Assembly (NCBI GenBank): GCA_002415485.1
Contig: DHYU01000080.1
Location: 57,737 to 121,736 of the forward strand
DNA length: 64,000 nt
Direction of reading: 5' to 3'
DNA from: Proteobacteria bacterium UBA5122
GTDB taxonomy: Bacteria > Pseudomonadota > Gammaproteobacteria > Tenderiales > Tenderiaceae
Shown here: positions 15,543-23,269 of the stretch, piece by piece
Numbering within the stretch: the stretch's first letter is position 1
Layout: each line of letters begins with the position of its first letter
Notes under the pieces: model-generated
The model's input: only the letters and a program-made list of their open reading frames with translations
Database searches by the model: none
Told to the model about the DNA's origin: nothing
Program-made: the position numbers and the translations under genes

Positions 15543-17405
15543 GTGGCTAGTGTTCGACCAGGGCTGCTGCGTCGTGCGTCTGCTCGTGTTGGTCGGGGAG
15601 GGGTTGCGTTGTTTTGTGCGGTGTATAGCACTGCCGGAGTGGCTTTGTCCCTGGGGCCGGTGGATACATCTGGTTATCTTGGCTACAACTACAGATCGCT
15701 TAGCCATACATCGTCAACGAGTGATAGCCAGCAATTGCTCGGGTCGTTGAGATTGGCGTCTTTTATTGGGGAGCCTTGGCTGGCCACTACACAGTTGTCG
15801 CTAAGTATTGCTCAGGACGCCAGTAGCTTGGAGGGGGATGGGGCAGCAACTGCCGAGACTGATACCAGTATTCTGACGGGTGATTGGTCGTTAGGTGTTT
15901 TACCTCAAAGCAAGACTCCGTTTAGCTTGATTTATCAGATAACTGATAGTCGTGTAGATCAGTCGGGAAGTGAGCTGACGCCGTTAACGTATCTCGGTCA
16001 GGATTATGCGTCCTCGTATTTGGGGTTGCGCCAAAGTTTTTTGATGGACCATGGCGGGCGATTGCAGATGACGCTGGACGATCGCTCTTGGGAGTCAAAT
16101 ATTGGCTCTGATTATGATAGTCAGGTGCTTGGTATCGAGGCGAATTTGCGTTATCCGGAGCATCATTTATTGGCACGCTGGCGCGATGAGATGTCTGAGT
16201 ACGTTGGTGCGTCCAGAGAGAACAGCAGTCAGATTATTGATTTAACACATAATTACCACCCTCTGCGTAGCGTGCGGCTGGACTCTAAGGCCAGTGTGTA
16301 TGACTACGAGCGCAGCTTTATTGATCCACTTGCAACGGATTTGCGATTGTCGACGACTCAGGTGACGCAGGTTTCGAGCAACCTCTTCTGGCGACCGCCG
16401 ATCGCGCCATATTCGGTAAATGCCGGGGTTCGGTTAATGTCGATGGCTGGTGATAGTGGTCAGGTCTCAGCCTTTGAGCAGCAGCAAATTGTATTGAATG
16501 GCGGTGCGTTTTATCGAGTTAATCAGCGCTTGCGATTGGATGCGGCAGTGGTGCAAACGCTGCAGGAGACTGAGGGTGTTGGTCAGAATGATCGATATAT
16601 GCGTGGTGGTGCGCTTTATCAGTCTGAGCTTGTGCCGGTTTTTGGTGGGGCGGGATACCACTGGCATAGCAGCGGGCGGGTGGAGCGAATGGATGGCAAT
16701 TTGCGTGATGTGATTGGTGCGACCGTTGATTTAGGGCAAAATCTGAGCCAAGTTTGGTGGCTGGGTGAGCGAACGTCAACGACATCGGTGCGGATGAATT
16801 TGGGGCAGTTGTTTGGGCTGAGTGGTGAGAATGGCGAGGTGTATGATGGCCTGGTCCAAATATTTGAGGATACATGGCGCCATGAAATGTCGGTCAATCA
16901 TACGGCTAGCTTCGCCTTTAATCAGCGAGTGTGGCAGGGTGATAGTTATGCTCAGTTGTCGCTGTCTGATCTACGCACGGATTACGCAGGAGAGACCGGG
17001 GGAGAGGAGCAGGATGGTGACTTGGTAAATCAAACGGTTACGCTGCAATTGACGCGGGATCAGGAGTTGGGGCGACGCAGCTCATTGGTGGGTGATGTGT
17101 CGGTGCAGCGAACCAGTATCAATGATCAGCAGGGTGCTACTGTGTATCCGGAAACAGAGACCACCACAATGACGGCAAGTGTTCGTTTTGAGCATCAGCA
17201 AATGTTTGGCGTGCCTCGCTTGCGCTTCAATGCGGAATATATTCAGACGAGTACTTCGCTGGATGAGGCGGTTGATCGTGCGGATTTGATTGGATCATTG
17301 GCGTACGGTATTGGCATGCTTGAAACAAATTTAGGGATGCGGTTGACGGAGGCTGACAGTCAGAATTATGATCTGGTATACTTCAAGGTTATGCGCCGCT
17401 TCTAA
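15543..17405 (+). CDS. Large outer membrane beta-barrel protein of the cytochrome cluster
   Basis: A 620-residue predicted outer membrane barrel. After an Arg-rich signal peptide (residues 1-36) the mature chain opens with SLGPVDTSGYLGYNYRSLSH and then alternates polar and hydrophobic residues in about 20 or more strand-like segments, ending in Tyr-Phe-Lys-Val-Met-Arg-Arg-Phe, a typical BAM signal with terminal Phe. No cysteine heme motif occurs. Size and position between multiheme cytochromes match the sheath porins (MtrB, PioB, OmbB, ExtB classes) that carry cytochromes through the outer membrane, but I cannot show homology to any of them by eye. Start is GTG at 15543 with a weak ribosome site. 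Confidence 0.8.
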   Translation: MASVRPGLLRRASARVGRGGVALFCAVYSTAGVALSLGPVDTSGYLGYNYRSLSHTSSTSDSQQLLGSLRLASFIGEPWLATTQLSLSIAQDASSLEGDGAATAETDTSILTGDWSLGVLPQSKTPFSLIYQITDSRVDQSGSELTPLTYLGQDYASSYLGLRQSFLMDHGGRLQMTLDDRSWESNIGSDYDSQVLGIEANLRYPEHHLLARWRDEMSEYVGASRENSSQIIDLTHNYHPLRSVRLDSKASVYDYERSFIDPLATDLRLSTTQVTQVSSNLFWRPPIAPYSVNAGVRLMSMAGDSGQVSAFEQQQIVLNGGAFYRVNQRLRLDAAVVQTLQETEGVGQNDRYMRGGALYQSELVPVFGGAGYHWHSSGRVERMDGNLRDVIGATVDLGQNLSQVWWLGERTSTTSVRMNLGQLFGLSGENGEVYDGLVQIFEDTWRHEMSVNHTASFAFNQRVWQGDSYAQLSLSDLRTDYAGETGGEEQDGDLVNQTVTLQLTRDQELGRRSSLVGDVSVQRTSINDQQGATVYPETETTTMTASVRFEHQQMFGVPRLRFNAEYIQTSTSLDEAVDRADLIGSLAYGIGMLETNLGMRLTEADSQNYDLVYFKVMRRF

Positions 17406-17461
17406 TTGGGGGGTGGGGCAGACCAAAGAGTTTTTTAATAATAATGAGGAGAGTGTTCGCT

Positions 17462-17887
17462 ATGTCTCGTACGACCAAGCATAGTAAGTGGAGGTACATC
17501 CTGCTTGGGATTGCCACCTGGTTGGCAGCCTTTACCATGCCCCAGACTGCTCAAGCAGAATACGGGGACGTTGTGATTAATAACTACGCGGATGCGGCAG
17601 GCATTCGTCCAGTTGTGTTCCCGCATTGGTTCCATCGTATTCGTTTCCGTTGCAAGGTTTGTCACGCAGACTTGGGCTTTGCGTTTAAAGCGGGCGGCAA
17701 CAAGATTGATATGGCTAAGATCATCGACGGCAAATTCTGTGGCGCGTGCCACAATGGTGAAGTTGCGTGGTCGGTTGAAAACTGCTCTATGTGTCACTCT
17801 GGTATTCCGGGCACTCCCACTCACTTCCATGGCAGTACTGTACAGCGTTTGATTGCGCCTGCGTACAAGCCTGTTGAAGCCAAGTAA
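17462..17887 (+). CDS. Triheme c7-type cytochrome, small
   Basis: A 141-residue exported cytochrome with three heme motifs (CKVCH, CGACH, CSMCH) in a compact 70-residue block. The histidine pair FPHWFH before the first motif supplies distal ligands, the pattern of cytochrome c7 and related triheme domains. Signal peptide: residues 1-32, ending PQTAQA. Start at ATG 17462 with GAGGAGAG 8 bp upstream; an ATG at 17444 lies inside that ribosome site. Expected to sit in the periplasm and shuttle electrons between inner membrane donors or acceptors and the barrel. Next gene follows after 14 bp. Confidence 0.92.
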   Translation: MSRTTKHSKWRYILLGIATWLAAFTMPQTAQAEYGDVVINNYADAAGIRPVVFPHWFHRIRFRCKVCHADLGFAFKAGGNKIDMAKIIDGKFCGACHNGEVAWSVENCSMCHSGIPGTPTHFHGSTVQRLIAPAYKPVEAK

Positions 17888-17901
17888 GGGGGGCACAGAT
17901 A

Positions 17902-18573
17902 ATGAATTTGCGTAATAAGAGTTTATTGCTGTCTTTTGCCTTTAGTATGGCTGTTTCAGCGCCTGCGATGGCAAATGAGCAAGTTTCAGCAGAGGGCGCT
18001 CAATCTGAAGTGATTCACTTGGCGCAGGTGTCTGGTGCGAACATCTTCAATCGTAATTTGAAAAAAGAAGAGCAGCGTAATGCTCCACCACCAGAAGATG
18101 GCATCCATGATACTGAGAATGAGGGCACCTTCGTTCTGCAGGCTCCTCTTGAGGCCTATCAAGGTCTGCCGCCGAGTGAGTATGGTAACTATGTCGATTG
18201 GGTAAAGGCGATTGATGAGAAGAAACTGAACCCTCGCTGGGATCGTGTTAACTCTGCTGAAGAGCCCTTTGTAATGGATATGGATATCGTGCGTGAAGTT
18301 AAGGCATCTGTGCCTGATGTAGTGTTCCCGCATCGTCAGCATACAGAGTGGTTGGCGTGTTCTAACTGCCATCCAGCGATCTTTATTCCACAAAAGGGTG
18401 CTAACCAAATCAACATGTCAGGTATTCTGCTGGGTCAGCAATGTGGTGTGTGTCACGGTAAGGTATCTTTCCCGATCACAACCAAGTCTTGTGTGAAGTG
18501 TCACTCCAAGCCGAAGCCAGCTGATTGGCAGCCACCGTTGAGTGAATCAACACTAAAGAATCCATGGAGATAA
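17902..18573 (+). CDS. Triheme c7-type cytochrome with N-terminal extension
   Basis: A 223-residue exported cytochrome: signal peptide (residues 1-24), a roughly 110-residue heme-free region and a C-terminal triheme block (CSNCH, CGVCH, CVKCH) preceded by FPHRQHTEW. It is a clear paralogue of the protein at 20357: both share EDGIHD, a VDWVKxxDE-type segment, PHxQHTEWLxC, an IFxPQ segment and CGVCHGKV. The extension may dock it to a partner. A double hairpin follows the stop. Confidence 0.92.
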   Translation: MNLRNKSLLLSFAFSMAVSAPAMANEQVSAEGAQSEVIHLAQVSGANIFNRNLKKEEQRNAPPPEDGIHDTENEGTFVLQAPLEAYQGLPPSEYGNYVDWVKAIDEKKLNPRWDRVNSAEEPFVMDMDIVREVKASVPDVVFPHRQHTEWLACSNCHPAIFIPQKGANQINMSGILLGQQCGVCHGKVSFPITTKSCVKCHSKPKPADWQPPLSESTLKNPWR

Positions 18574-18574
18574 C

Positions 18575-18595
18575 CGTTATCAGACTCTGATAACG
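18575..18595. other. Hairpin after the second triheme gene
   Basis: A 9-bp perfect stem CGTTATCAG / CTGATAACG with an ACT loop starts 1 bp after the stop codon. No T-run follows, so it is probably a stabilising or attenuating stem. Confidence 0.5.
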
Positions 18596-18606
18596 CCTGG
18601 ACAGAT

Positions 18607-18624
18607 GGCCGCCTACGGGCGGCC
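18607..18624 (+). terminator. Weak terminator or attenuator hairpin inside the cytochrome cluster
   Basis: Stem GGCCGCC / GGCGGCC with a TACG loop, followed by TTCTAC. The U-tract is poor, so partial termination is more likely than full termination. Confidence 0.45.
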
Positions 18625-18730
18625 TTCTACGTGATAGGGAATTCAAAATTTATTGGCGTGGTTTTGTGTCCGGGGGGATGTTGAGCGGCGCCAGCTCTGG
18701 ATCAGAGATTTAAAGCTTGGGAGAGGAAGA

Positions 18731-20263
18731 ATGAATCTGAAAGTCAAAGTCTTGTCGTTGGCTGTTGCAACTGTATTGGCAGGATGTGCTGGTGCGCCGC
18801 AGAAAGATGAGGCTGTTCTGTCTACAGCTGTGCCGGCGGAATCGTTGGTGTCGCCAGTGGCTGAACAAGCGGCACCACTAGTTGAGGCAACAGTTGCGGA
18901 CGTTGTCGAGGAGTCTGCGTCAGCCCCGGCAGATAGTCAGGCAGAGGTTTCGTCGCCAGCCGTGGAGGCGCCTGCGCCTGCGCCGATTGCAAGTACTACA
19001 GCACCCCAAAGCAAACCTCAGCCCGTCACGCCGTCATCACCGAATACATTTATCGTGGGCTCTTATCCTAAAACAGGAGATCATCCTGCTTTCGGGCGTG
19101 GTACTGATGTGGGGTTTGTTGTAAATGGTAAGGAAGGTGCTGATGTGGTTGTTACACGGGGGGAGGCCTATAAGTTTGAGGTGGATACCGGAGTACAGCA
19201 CGATTTTTATCTGACGACCAATCCTGCAGGTTGGGGGGTTGGGGCCTATACCAATAGTGTCGAAGGTCAGTTCATTTACAAGGGTACGGTGGATTTTAAA
19301 CCGGATGCTGAGACGCCGGATTTGCTGTATTACCAATGCCGAAACCACAAGTATATGGGGGGCAAGATTTATGTCCTCGATAAAGGTGAAAGCTTGGCGC
19401 AGCTGAAGCAGACATTGGAGGCTGCAGATGCTGGAGCTGCGGCAAGTAAACCCCGGGCGCCAGCTAGAACCGTTAGTGAATCATCGGTCAAGCAAAAGCT
19501 AGGGTATGCCAAGATGGTATTGAGTTCTGGTAGTGCAAAGCGTGTCGAGGCGAGCGGCAATGCGGAGGCTATTGCGACATTGAAGCAAGCGCGGGATATG
19601 ATTACCGGTGCCCAGAGTACGTTGGATGGTGGTTCGCCAGCGGATGCGATGGATCAGGTTGATGAGGGCTTGCGCCTGGTAACTGCTGCGTCGCGAATGA
19701 TTACAACTGAAAGTGAAATGGCGGGTGTAAATCATAAGGCGCAGCATGAAGAGCTTCTGAACTCGTTGTCTACTTACGAGAAATCTTATGCGCGTAACAT
19801 GGAGCGCATAAAGAAAGCGAAGCAGCAACCCAAGAAGACCTTGGATGAAGCAGAGTACAATCGTTTGGTAGGCGAAGGTAAAGATTTGGGTGGCAAGGGT
19901 GATTATGTGAAGGCAAACAAGGCGTTGGAGCAGGCGCAGGCACTGATTACGTCTGTCCTGACCGACATGCTGCATGCCCAGACCGTAGTTTACGACAAGA
20001 ACTTTGAGTCGCCTAAAGAAGAATATGAGTACGAGCTGGCTCGCTTGGAGAGTTATGAAGAGTTGGTGCCGTTGGCGATAGACCAGAAGCAGCCAAAGCA
20101 GAGGACTCTCGACTTGGTTGATGGTTTTGTAGAGAAGGCAGCCAAAATTAAGGGTGAGGGGCTCGAGATTGCAGCCAAAGGCGACTATAAGATGGCAATT
20201 ATGGCGATGCAGGCAGCGACCTCGAATATTCAGCGTGCATTGCGCATGATGGGTGTGAACTAA
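18731..20263 (+). CDS. Lipoprotein with cupredoxin-like domain and helical C-terminus
   Basis: A 510-residue lipoprotein: lipobox LAGC with Cys19, no Asp at +2, so outer membrane sorting is expected. Residues about 25-115 are a Pro/Ala/Glu-rich linker. Residues about 115-225 look like a cupredoxin: His157 (VQHDFY) and CRNHKYM with Cys203, His206 and Met209 give a complete type-1 copper ligand set, with the C-x2-H-x2-M spacing of amicyanin. Residues about 245-510 are predicted helical (ARDMITGAQSTLDGG, ARNMERIKKA) and unlike any domain I know. Start at ATG 18731 with GAGAGGAAG upstream. In a cluster of multiheme cytochromes a copper electron-transfer site is plausible; structural use is an alternative. 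Confidence 0.75.
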   Translation: MNLKVKVLSLAVATVLAGCAGAPQKDEAVLSTAVPAESLVSPVAEQAAPLVEATVADVVEESASAPADSQAEVSSPAVEAPAPAPIASTTAPQSKPQPVTPSSPNTFIVGSYPKTGDHPAFGRGTDVGFVVNGKEGADVVVTRGEAYKFEVDTGVQHDFYLTTNPAGWGVGAYTNSVEGQFIYKGTVDFKPDAETPDLLYYQCRNHKYMGGKIYVLDKGESLAQLKQTLEAADAGAAASKPRAPARTVSESSVKQKLGYAKMVLSSGSAKRVEASGNAEAIATLKQARDMITGAQSTLDGGSPADAMDQVDEGLRLVTAASRMITTESEMAGVNHKAQHEELLNSLSTYEKSYARNMERIKKAKQQPKKTLDEAEYNRLVGEGKDLGGKGDYVKANKALEQAQALITSVLTDMLHAQTVVYDKNFESPKEEYEYELARLESYEELVPLAIDQKQPKQRTLDLVDGFVEKAAKIKGEGLEIAAKGDYKMAIMAMQAATSNIQRALRMMGVN

Positions 20264-20299
20264 TAGCACGACCTTACTTCGTTGTGTATAGTACGTCAG

Positions 20300-20328
20300 T
20301 CAGGGGCTCATGCCCCTGATTGATTTTG
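20300..20328 (+). terminator. Intrinsic terminator or attenuator inside the cytochrome cluster
   Basis: Stem TCAGGGGC / GCCCCTGA with a TCAT loop followed by TTGATTTTG. It separates the cupredoxin lipoprotein gene from the third triheme gene. Confidence 0.65.
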
Positions 20329-20356
20329 TCAGCTATGCGAATTAACTAATTTGATC

Positions 20357-20950
20357 ATGAGTAGCTTAAAGTTTAAACGAGTGGCGAAATTCGTCTTGGT
20401 AGCGCTGGCATTGGTGTCGATGCCGCGTGTTGCTCAGTTACAAGAAAAGTTTGAAGGTGATTTCTGGAATTCCGGGGAGCACTTTCAAACTGAGGGCAAG
20501 GTAGTGCCTGTGGCGGAAGATGGCATCCACGATCCGACAAATGATGCCGTACGAGTTTTACAGGAGCCGGTGGAGGCGATGGCTGACTTCCCTCGTGATA
20601 ATTCCGGTGTCATTGACTGGGTAAAGACATTGGATGAGGGGTTGATCTCTCCACGTGCCAGTAAACTGGGCGATGAAGAGATGCATGCGGTCGATTTCGA
20701 TGTCATCTTCAAGAATACTCAGTCCATGCCTTATGTGCGTTATCCACATAAACAGCATACAGAGTGGTTGACGTGTGAAAACTGCCATCCACAGATATTT
20801 TTACCGCAAATAGGGGGTAACCCTGTCACCATGTCAGCGATTATGCAGGGTGAATATTGTGGTGTTTGCCATGGAAAGGTTGCCTTTCCCCCAAGTAAGA
20901 ACTGTGGCCGATGCCATTCAGTGCCCCGCGAAAATCCTGGCTTAAGATAA
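20357..20950 (+). CDS. Triheme c7-type cytochrome, paralogue of the 17902 gene
   Basis: A 197-residue exported cytochrome with an uncleaved or weak signal peptide (KRVAKFVLVALALVSMPRVA) and a C-terminal triheme block: CENCH, CGVCH and CGRCH, preceded by YPHKQHTEWLT. Shares about the same domain plan as the protein at 17902. ATG at 20357 is preferred, TTG at 20351 is in frame; the ribosome site is weak. Its last 40 bp overlap the following lipoprotein gene in another frame. Confidence 0.9.
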   Translation: MSSLKFKRVAKFVLVALALVSMPRVAQLQEKFEGDFWNSGEHFQTEGKVVPVAEDGIHDPTNDAVRVLQEPVEAMADFPRDNSGVIDWVKTLDEGLISPRASKLGDEEMHAVDFDVIFKNTQSMPYVRYPHKQHTEWLTCENCHPQIFLPQIGGNPVTMSAIMQGEYCGVCHGKVAFPPSKNCGRCHSVPRENPGLR

Positions 20951-22065
20951 ATTCTGTATGGTTCGCCGCCGTGTTTTTGATGGCAGGGTGTTCCTCGACA
21001 GGAGAAAAGGCTTCCGGGCCTGAGGTGCAGACTGATTCTCAAACGGCTGAACTGCTGGAACTGTTCGAAGGCTTTGGTGAGGAGTCAGTTGGGGGGGATG
21101 CAGAGGTCGAGCCAGAAGTTGGTGTGGGGATCACCGATATCAGTGTACTTGAGGAGTTGGGTGCGGGGAGTGATGCATTCGATGACTCAGAGTTAAAAAT
21201 CCCTGAGGTCAATTTTGTTAGCCCTGTGCATGTGGCTGCGTGGGATGTTATTCAAGGTGGCCATGTGGGGGCGGCCATTATCAGTGGTAGACAGATTCAC
21301 CAGTTGACGCGTCCTGTGGCGGTGGCGACGCGCGGAGAATATGTCTATATCGTTGATGAAGGTGTTGATGCTGTATTACGGTTTGATTTGGCAAGTCGTC
21401 GCCTAGAGCAGGTATTGGATTTGCGCGCAGCTGTGACCGGGGCCGCCGCCGACATTTACGTAAACCCAGATTTTTCTTTCTATCTAACCGATACAGATGG
21501 CAGTCGTGTTTTGTTGTACGATCGTCATGGGCGCATGATTCAGGAATTCAAGAACTACTTCAATATGGTCAAGCCGGTTGCACTGGGTTTGCTGGAAGGG
21601 GGAGATCTGGTGGTTGCTGATGCCCATTATGATCATGTCTTGCGCTTTAATTCTGCTGGGACTTTGCTCGCAACCTATGGTGGGCGCGGGACCGAATCAG
21701 GCAAGTTTCTCAATATCACAGTGATGGCGACCGGGCCGGATGGTATGTATGTCGGAACGCGGGTGGGGCGTCATGTGCAAGTGATAGGTGCTGACGGGAT
21801 GTATCGCTATTCATTTGAAGAGGCTGCGTTGGCATTTCCTTCTGCGATTGTGGTTGATGACATGAATCGTAGTTATGTGGCTGATTATATGGATAACACG
21901 ATCAAGGTGTTTGATCGGGGCCGCCTGGTGACAACCCTGGGTGGTCATGGCGCAGGTCCGGGCAGATTTATGCGCGTGACCGATATGTGGCTGGACGGTG
22001 AATTTTTGTATGTGGTGGATAGTTTGAATGCCCGCATACAGATTGGCCACTTGCTGCCTGAATAA
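20911..22065 (+). CDS. NHL-repeat beta-propeller lipoprotein 1
   Basis: A 384-residue lipoprotein: short basic n-region, hydrophobic core and lipobox LMAGC (Cys27), then an acidic linker (residues 35-105) and about six NHL-like repeats from residue 130 on. Repeat cores such as YVYIVDEGVDAVLRFD, LVVADAHYDHVLRFNSAG and LYVVDSLNARIQI are visible. NHL propellers are protein-binding scaffolds; members occur in porin-cytochrome loci of metal-respiring bacteria. Its start lies inside the upstream cytochrome gene (40-bp overlap), which supports tight coupling. Confidence 0.87.
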   Translation: MPFSAPRKSWLKINSVWFAAVFLMAGCSSTGEKASGPEVQTDSQTAELLELFEGFGEESVGGDAEVEPEVGVGITDISVLEELGAGSDAFDDSELKIPEVNFVSPVHVAAWDVIQGGHVGAAIISGRQIHQLTRPVAVATRGEYVYIVDEGVDAVLRFDLASRRLEQVLDLRAAVTGAAADIYVNPDFSFYLTDTDGSRVLLYDRHGRMIQEFKNYFNMVKPVALGLLEGGDLVVADAHYDHVLRFNSAGTLLATYGGRGTESGKFLNITVMATGPDGMYVGTRVGRHVQVIGADGMYRYSFEEAALAFPSAIVVDDMNRSYVADYMDNTIKVFDRGRLVTTLGGHGAGPGRFMRVTDMWLDGEFLYVVDSLNARIQIGHLLPE

Positions 22066-22099
22066 TCAAAACAATGTTTTCGCAGTGTGTCTCGGATGA

Positions 22100-23269
22100 A
22101 TGCTGATGTGGATGCTGCGATCAATCTCCATTCCTAACCTTTCTGTTCAATGGCCGCTAGTGGTTGTTGCCGCCTTTCTGTCCTTGCAGTTGACGGGGTG
22201 TGCACAGTTACCGGCGACATTTGAATATCAAAACCCGATTGCCAGCCAGGGTGAGGCTGTATGGCCGGCGCCCCCCGAGCAGGCGCGTTTTCGTTTTGTT
22301 GGTGAGGTGACGGGGGAAGAAAATCTTGTCCGTCCCGGCGAGGAGGTGCGCAATGTGGGGGTGCGCATGTTGCGATGGTTGGTCGGTCTTTCGCGGCAAA
22401 AATCATCGCCGGTCATTCTTCAGCGGCCGCAGGCGGTCATCACCGATGGGGCGGGGCGTATCTATGTCTCAGATGTAAGTCGCCAAGCGGTATATGTGTT
22501 TGATCGCACGCGTGCAGAGCTAGCGGTATGGGAATACGCGGCAGAAGGGGTGCGTTTTAAAATCCCAGTGGGTTTGAGTCTGGCGGATGATGGTTCATTG
22601 TATGTTGCTGATGCTGGTTTGAAGGCGATCGTACGCCTGGGTCAGCAAGGTGAGCCACTGGCCTTGCTGGGGGTGGGGGAGTTGATACACCCGGCCGGGG
22701 TGGTTTGGAGTAATGAGCATCAGCGTCTATATGTCGCTGATCGGGGCGCCAATAGCATCAAGGCTTTTTCCTTGGATGACCGACTATTGTTTAGCTTCGG
22801 TGGCCATGGTGAGCGGGAAGGGATGTTGAATGGTCCGACTTATCTGACGTGGCATGCCAATGAACTGTATGTGACAGACACATTGAACTCACGCATACAG
22901 ATTTTTAATCCCGAGGGAGAGTTTGTGCGCGGTTTTGGGCGGCGCGGGATGTATCTGGGAGATTTGCCTCGCCCCAAGGGGCTGGCAGTGGGACCCAATG
23001 GCAATATCTACGTAGTGGAATCCTATTACGACTATTTGTTAGTATTCAACCCCAAAGGGGAGTTTCTGCTGCCGATTGGAGGTAGCGGATACGGGATAGG
23101 TCAGTTTTACCTGCCAGCAGGGGTGTGGGCAGATGAAGCCGGCTTGGTTTATGTGGCCGATACATTTAATGGCCGGATCAAGGTGTTTGAGTCTGTTGAA
23201 GAACCGGATGAGCCAGAAGCGAATCGGGGCGAAAGTCCTGTGGGTACTGAGCGCGCTGCTGGCAGCTAA
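22100..23269 (+). CDS. NHL-repeat beta-propeller lipoprotein 2
   Basis: A 389-residue lipoprotein with lipobox LTGC (Cys34) and a six-bladed NHL propeller. Repeat signatures include RIYVSDVSRQAVYVFD, SLYVADAGLKAIVRL, RLYVADRGANSIKAF, LYVTDTLNSRIQIFNPEG and LVYVADTFNGRIKVFE. Related to the preceding lipoprotein, probably by duplication. A scaffold role on the outer membrane is inferred. Three in-frame ATGs (22100, 22106, 22112) compete; the first is kept. Its 3' end overlaps the 11-heme gene by 62 bp, unusually long. Confidence 0.88.
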   Translation: MLMWMLRSISIPNLSVQWPLVVVAAFLSLQLTGCAQLPATFEYQNPIASQGEAVWPAPPEQARFRFVGEVTGEENLVRPGEEVRNVGVRMLRWLVGLSRQKSSPVILQRPQAVITDGAGRIYVSDVSRQAVYVFDRTRAELAVWEYAAEGVRFKIPVGLSLADDGSLYVADAGLKAIVRLGQQGEPLALLGVGELIHPAGVVWSNEHQRLYVADRGANSIKAFSLDDRLLFSFGGHGEREGMLNGPTYLTWHANELYVTDTLNSRIQIFNPEGEFVRGFGRRGMYLGDLPRPKGLAVGPNGNIYVVESYYDYLLVFNPKGEFLLPIGGSGYGIGQFYLPAGVWADEAGLVYVADTFNGRIKVFESVEEPDEPEANRGESPVGTERAAGS

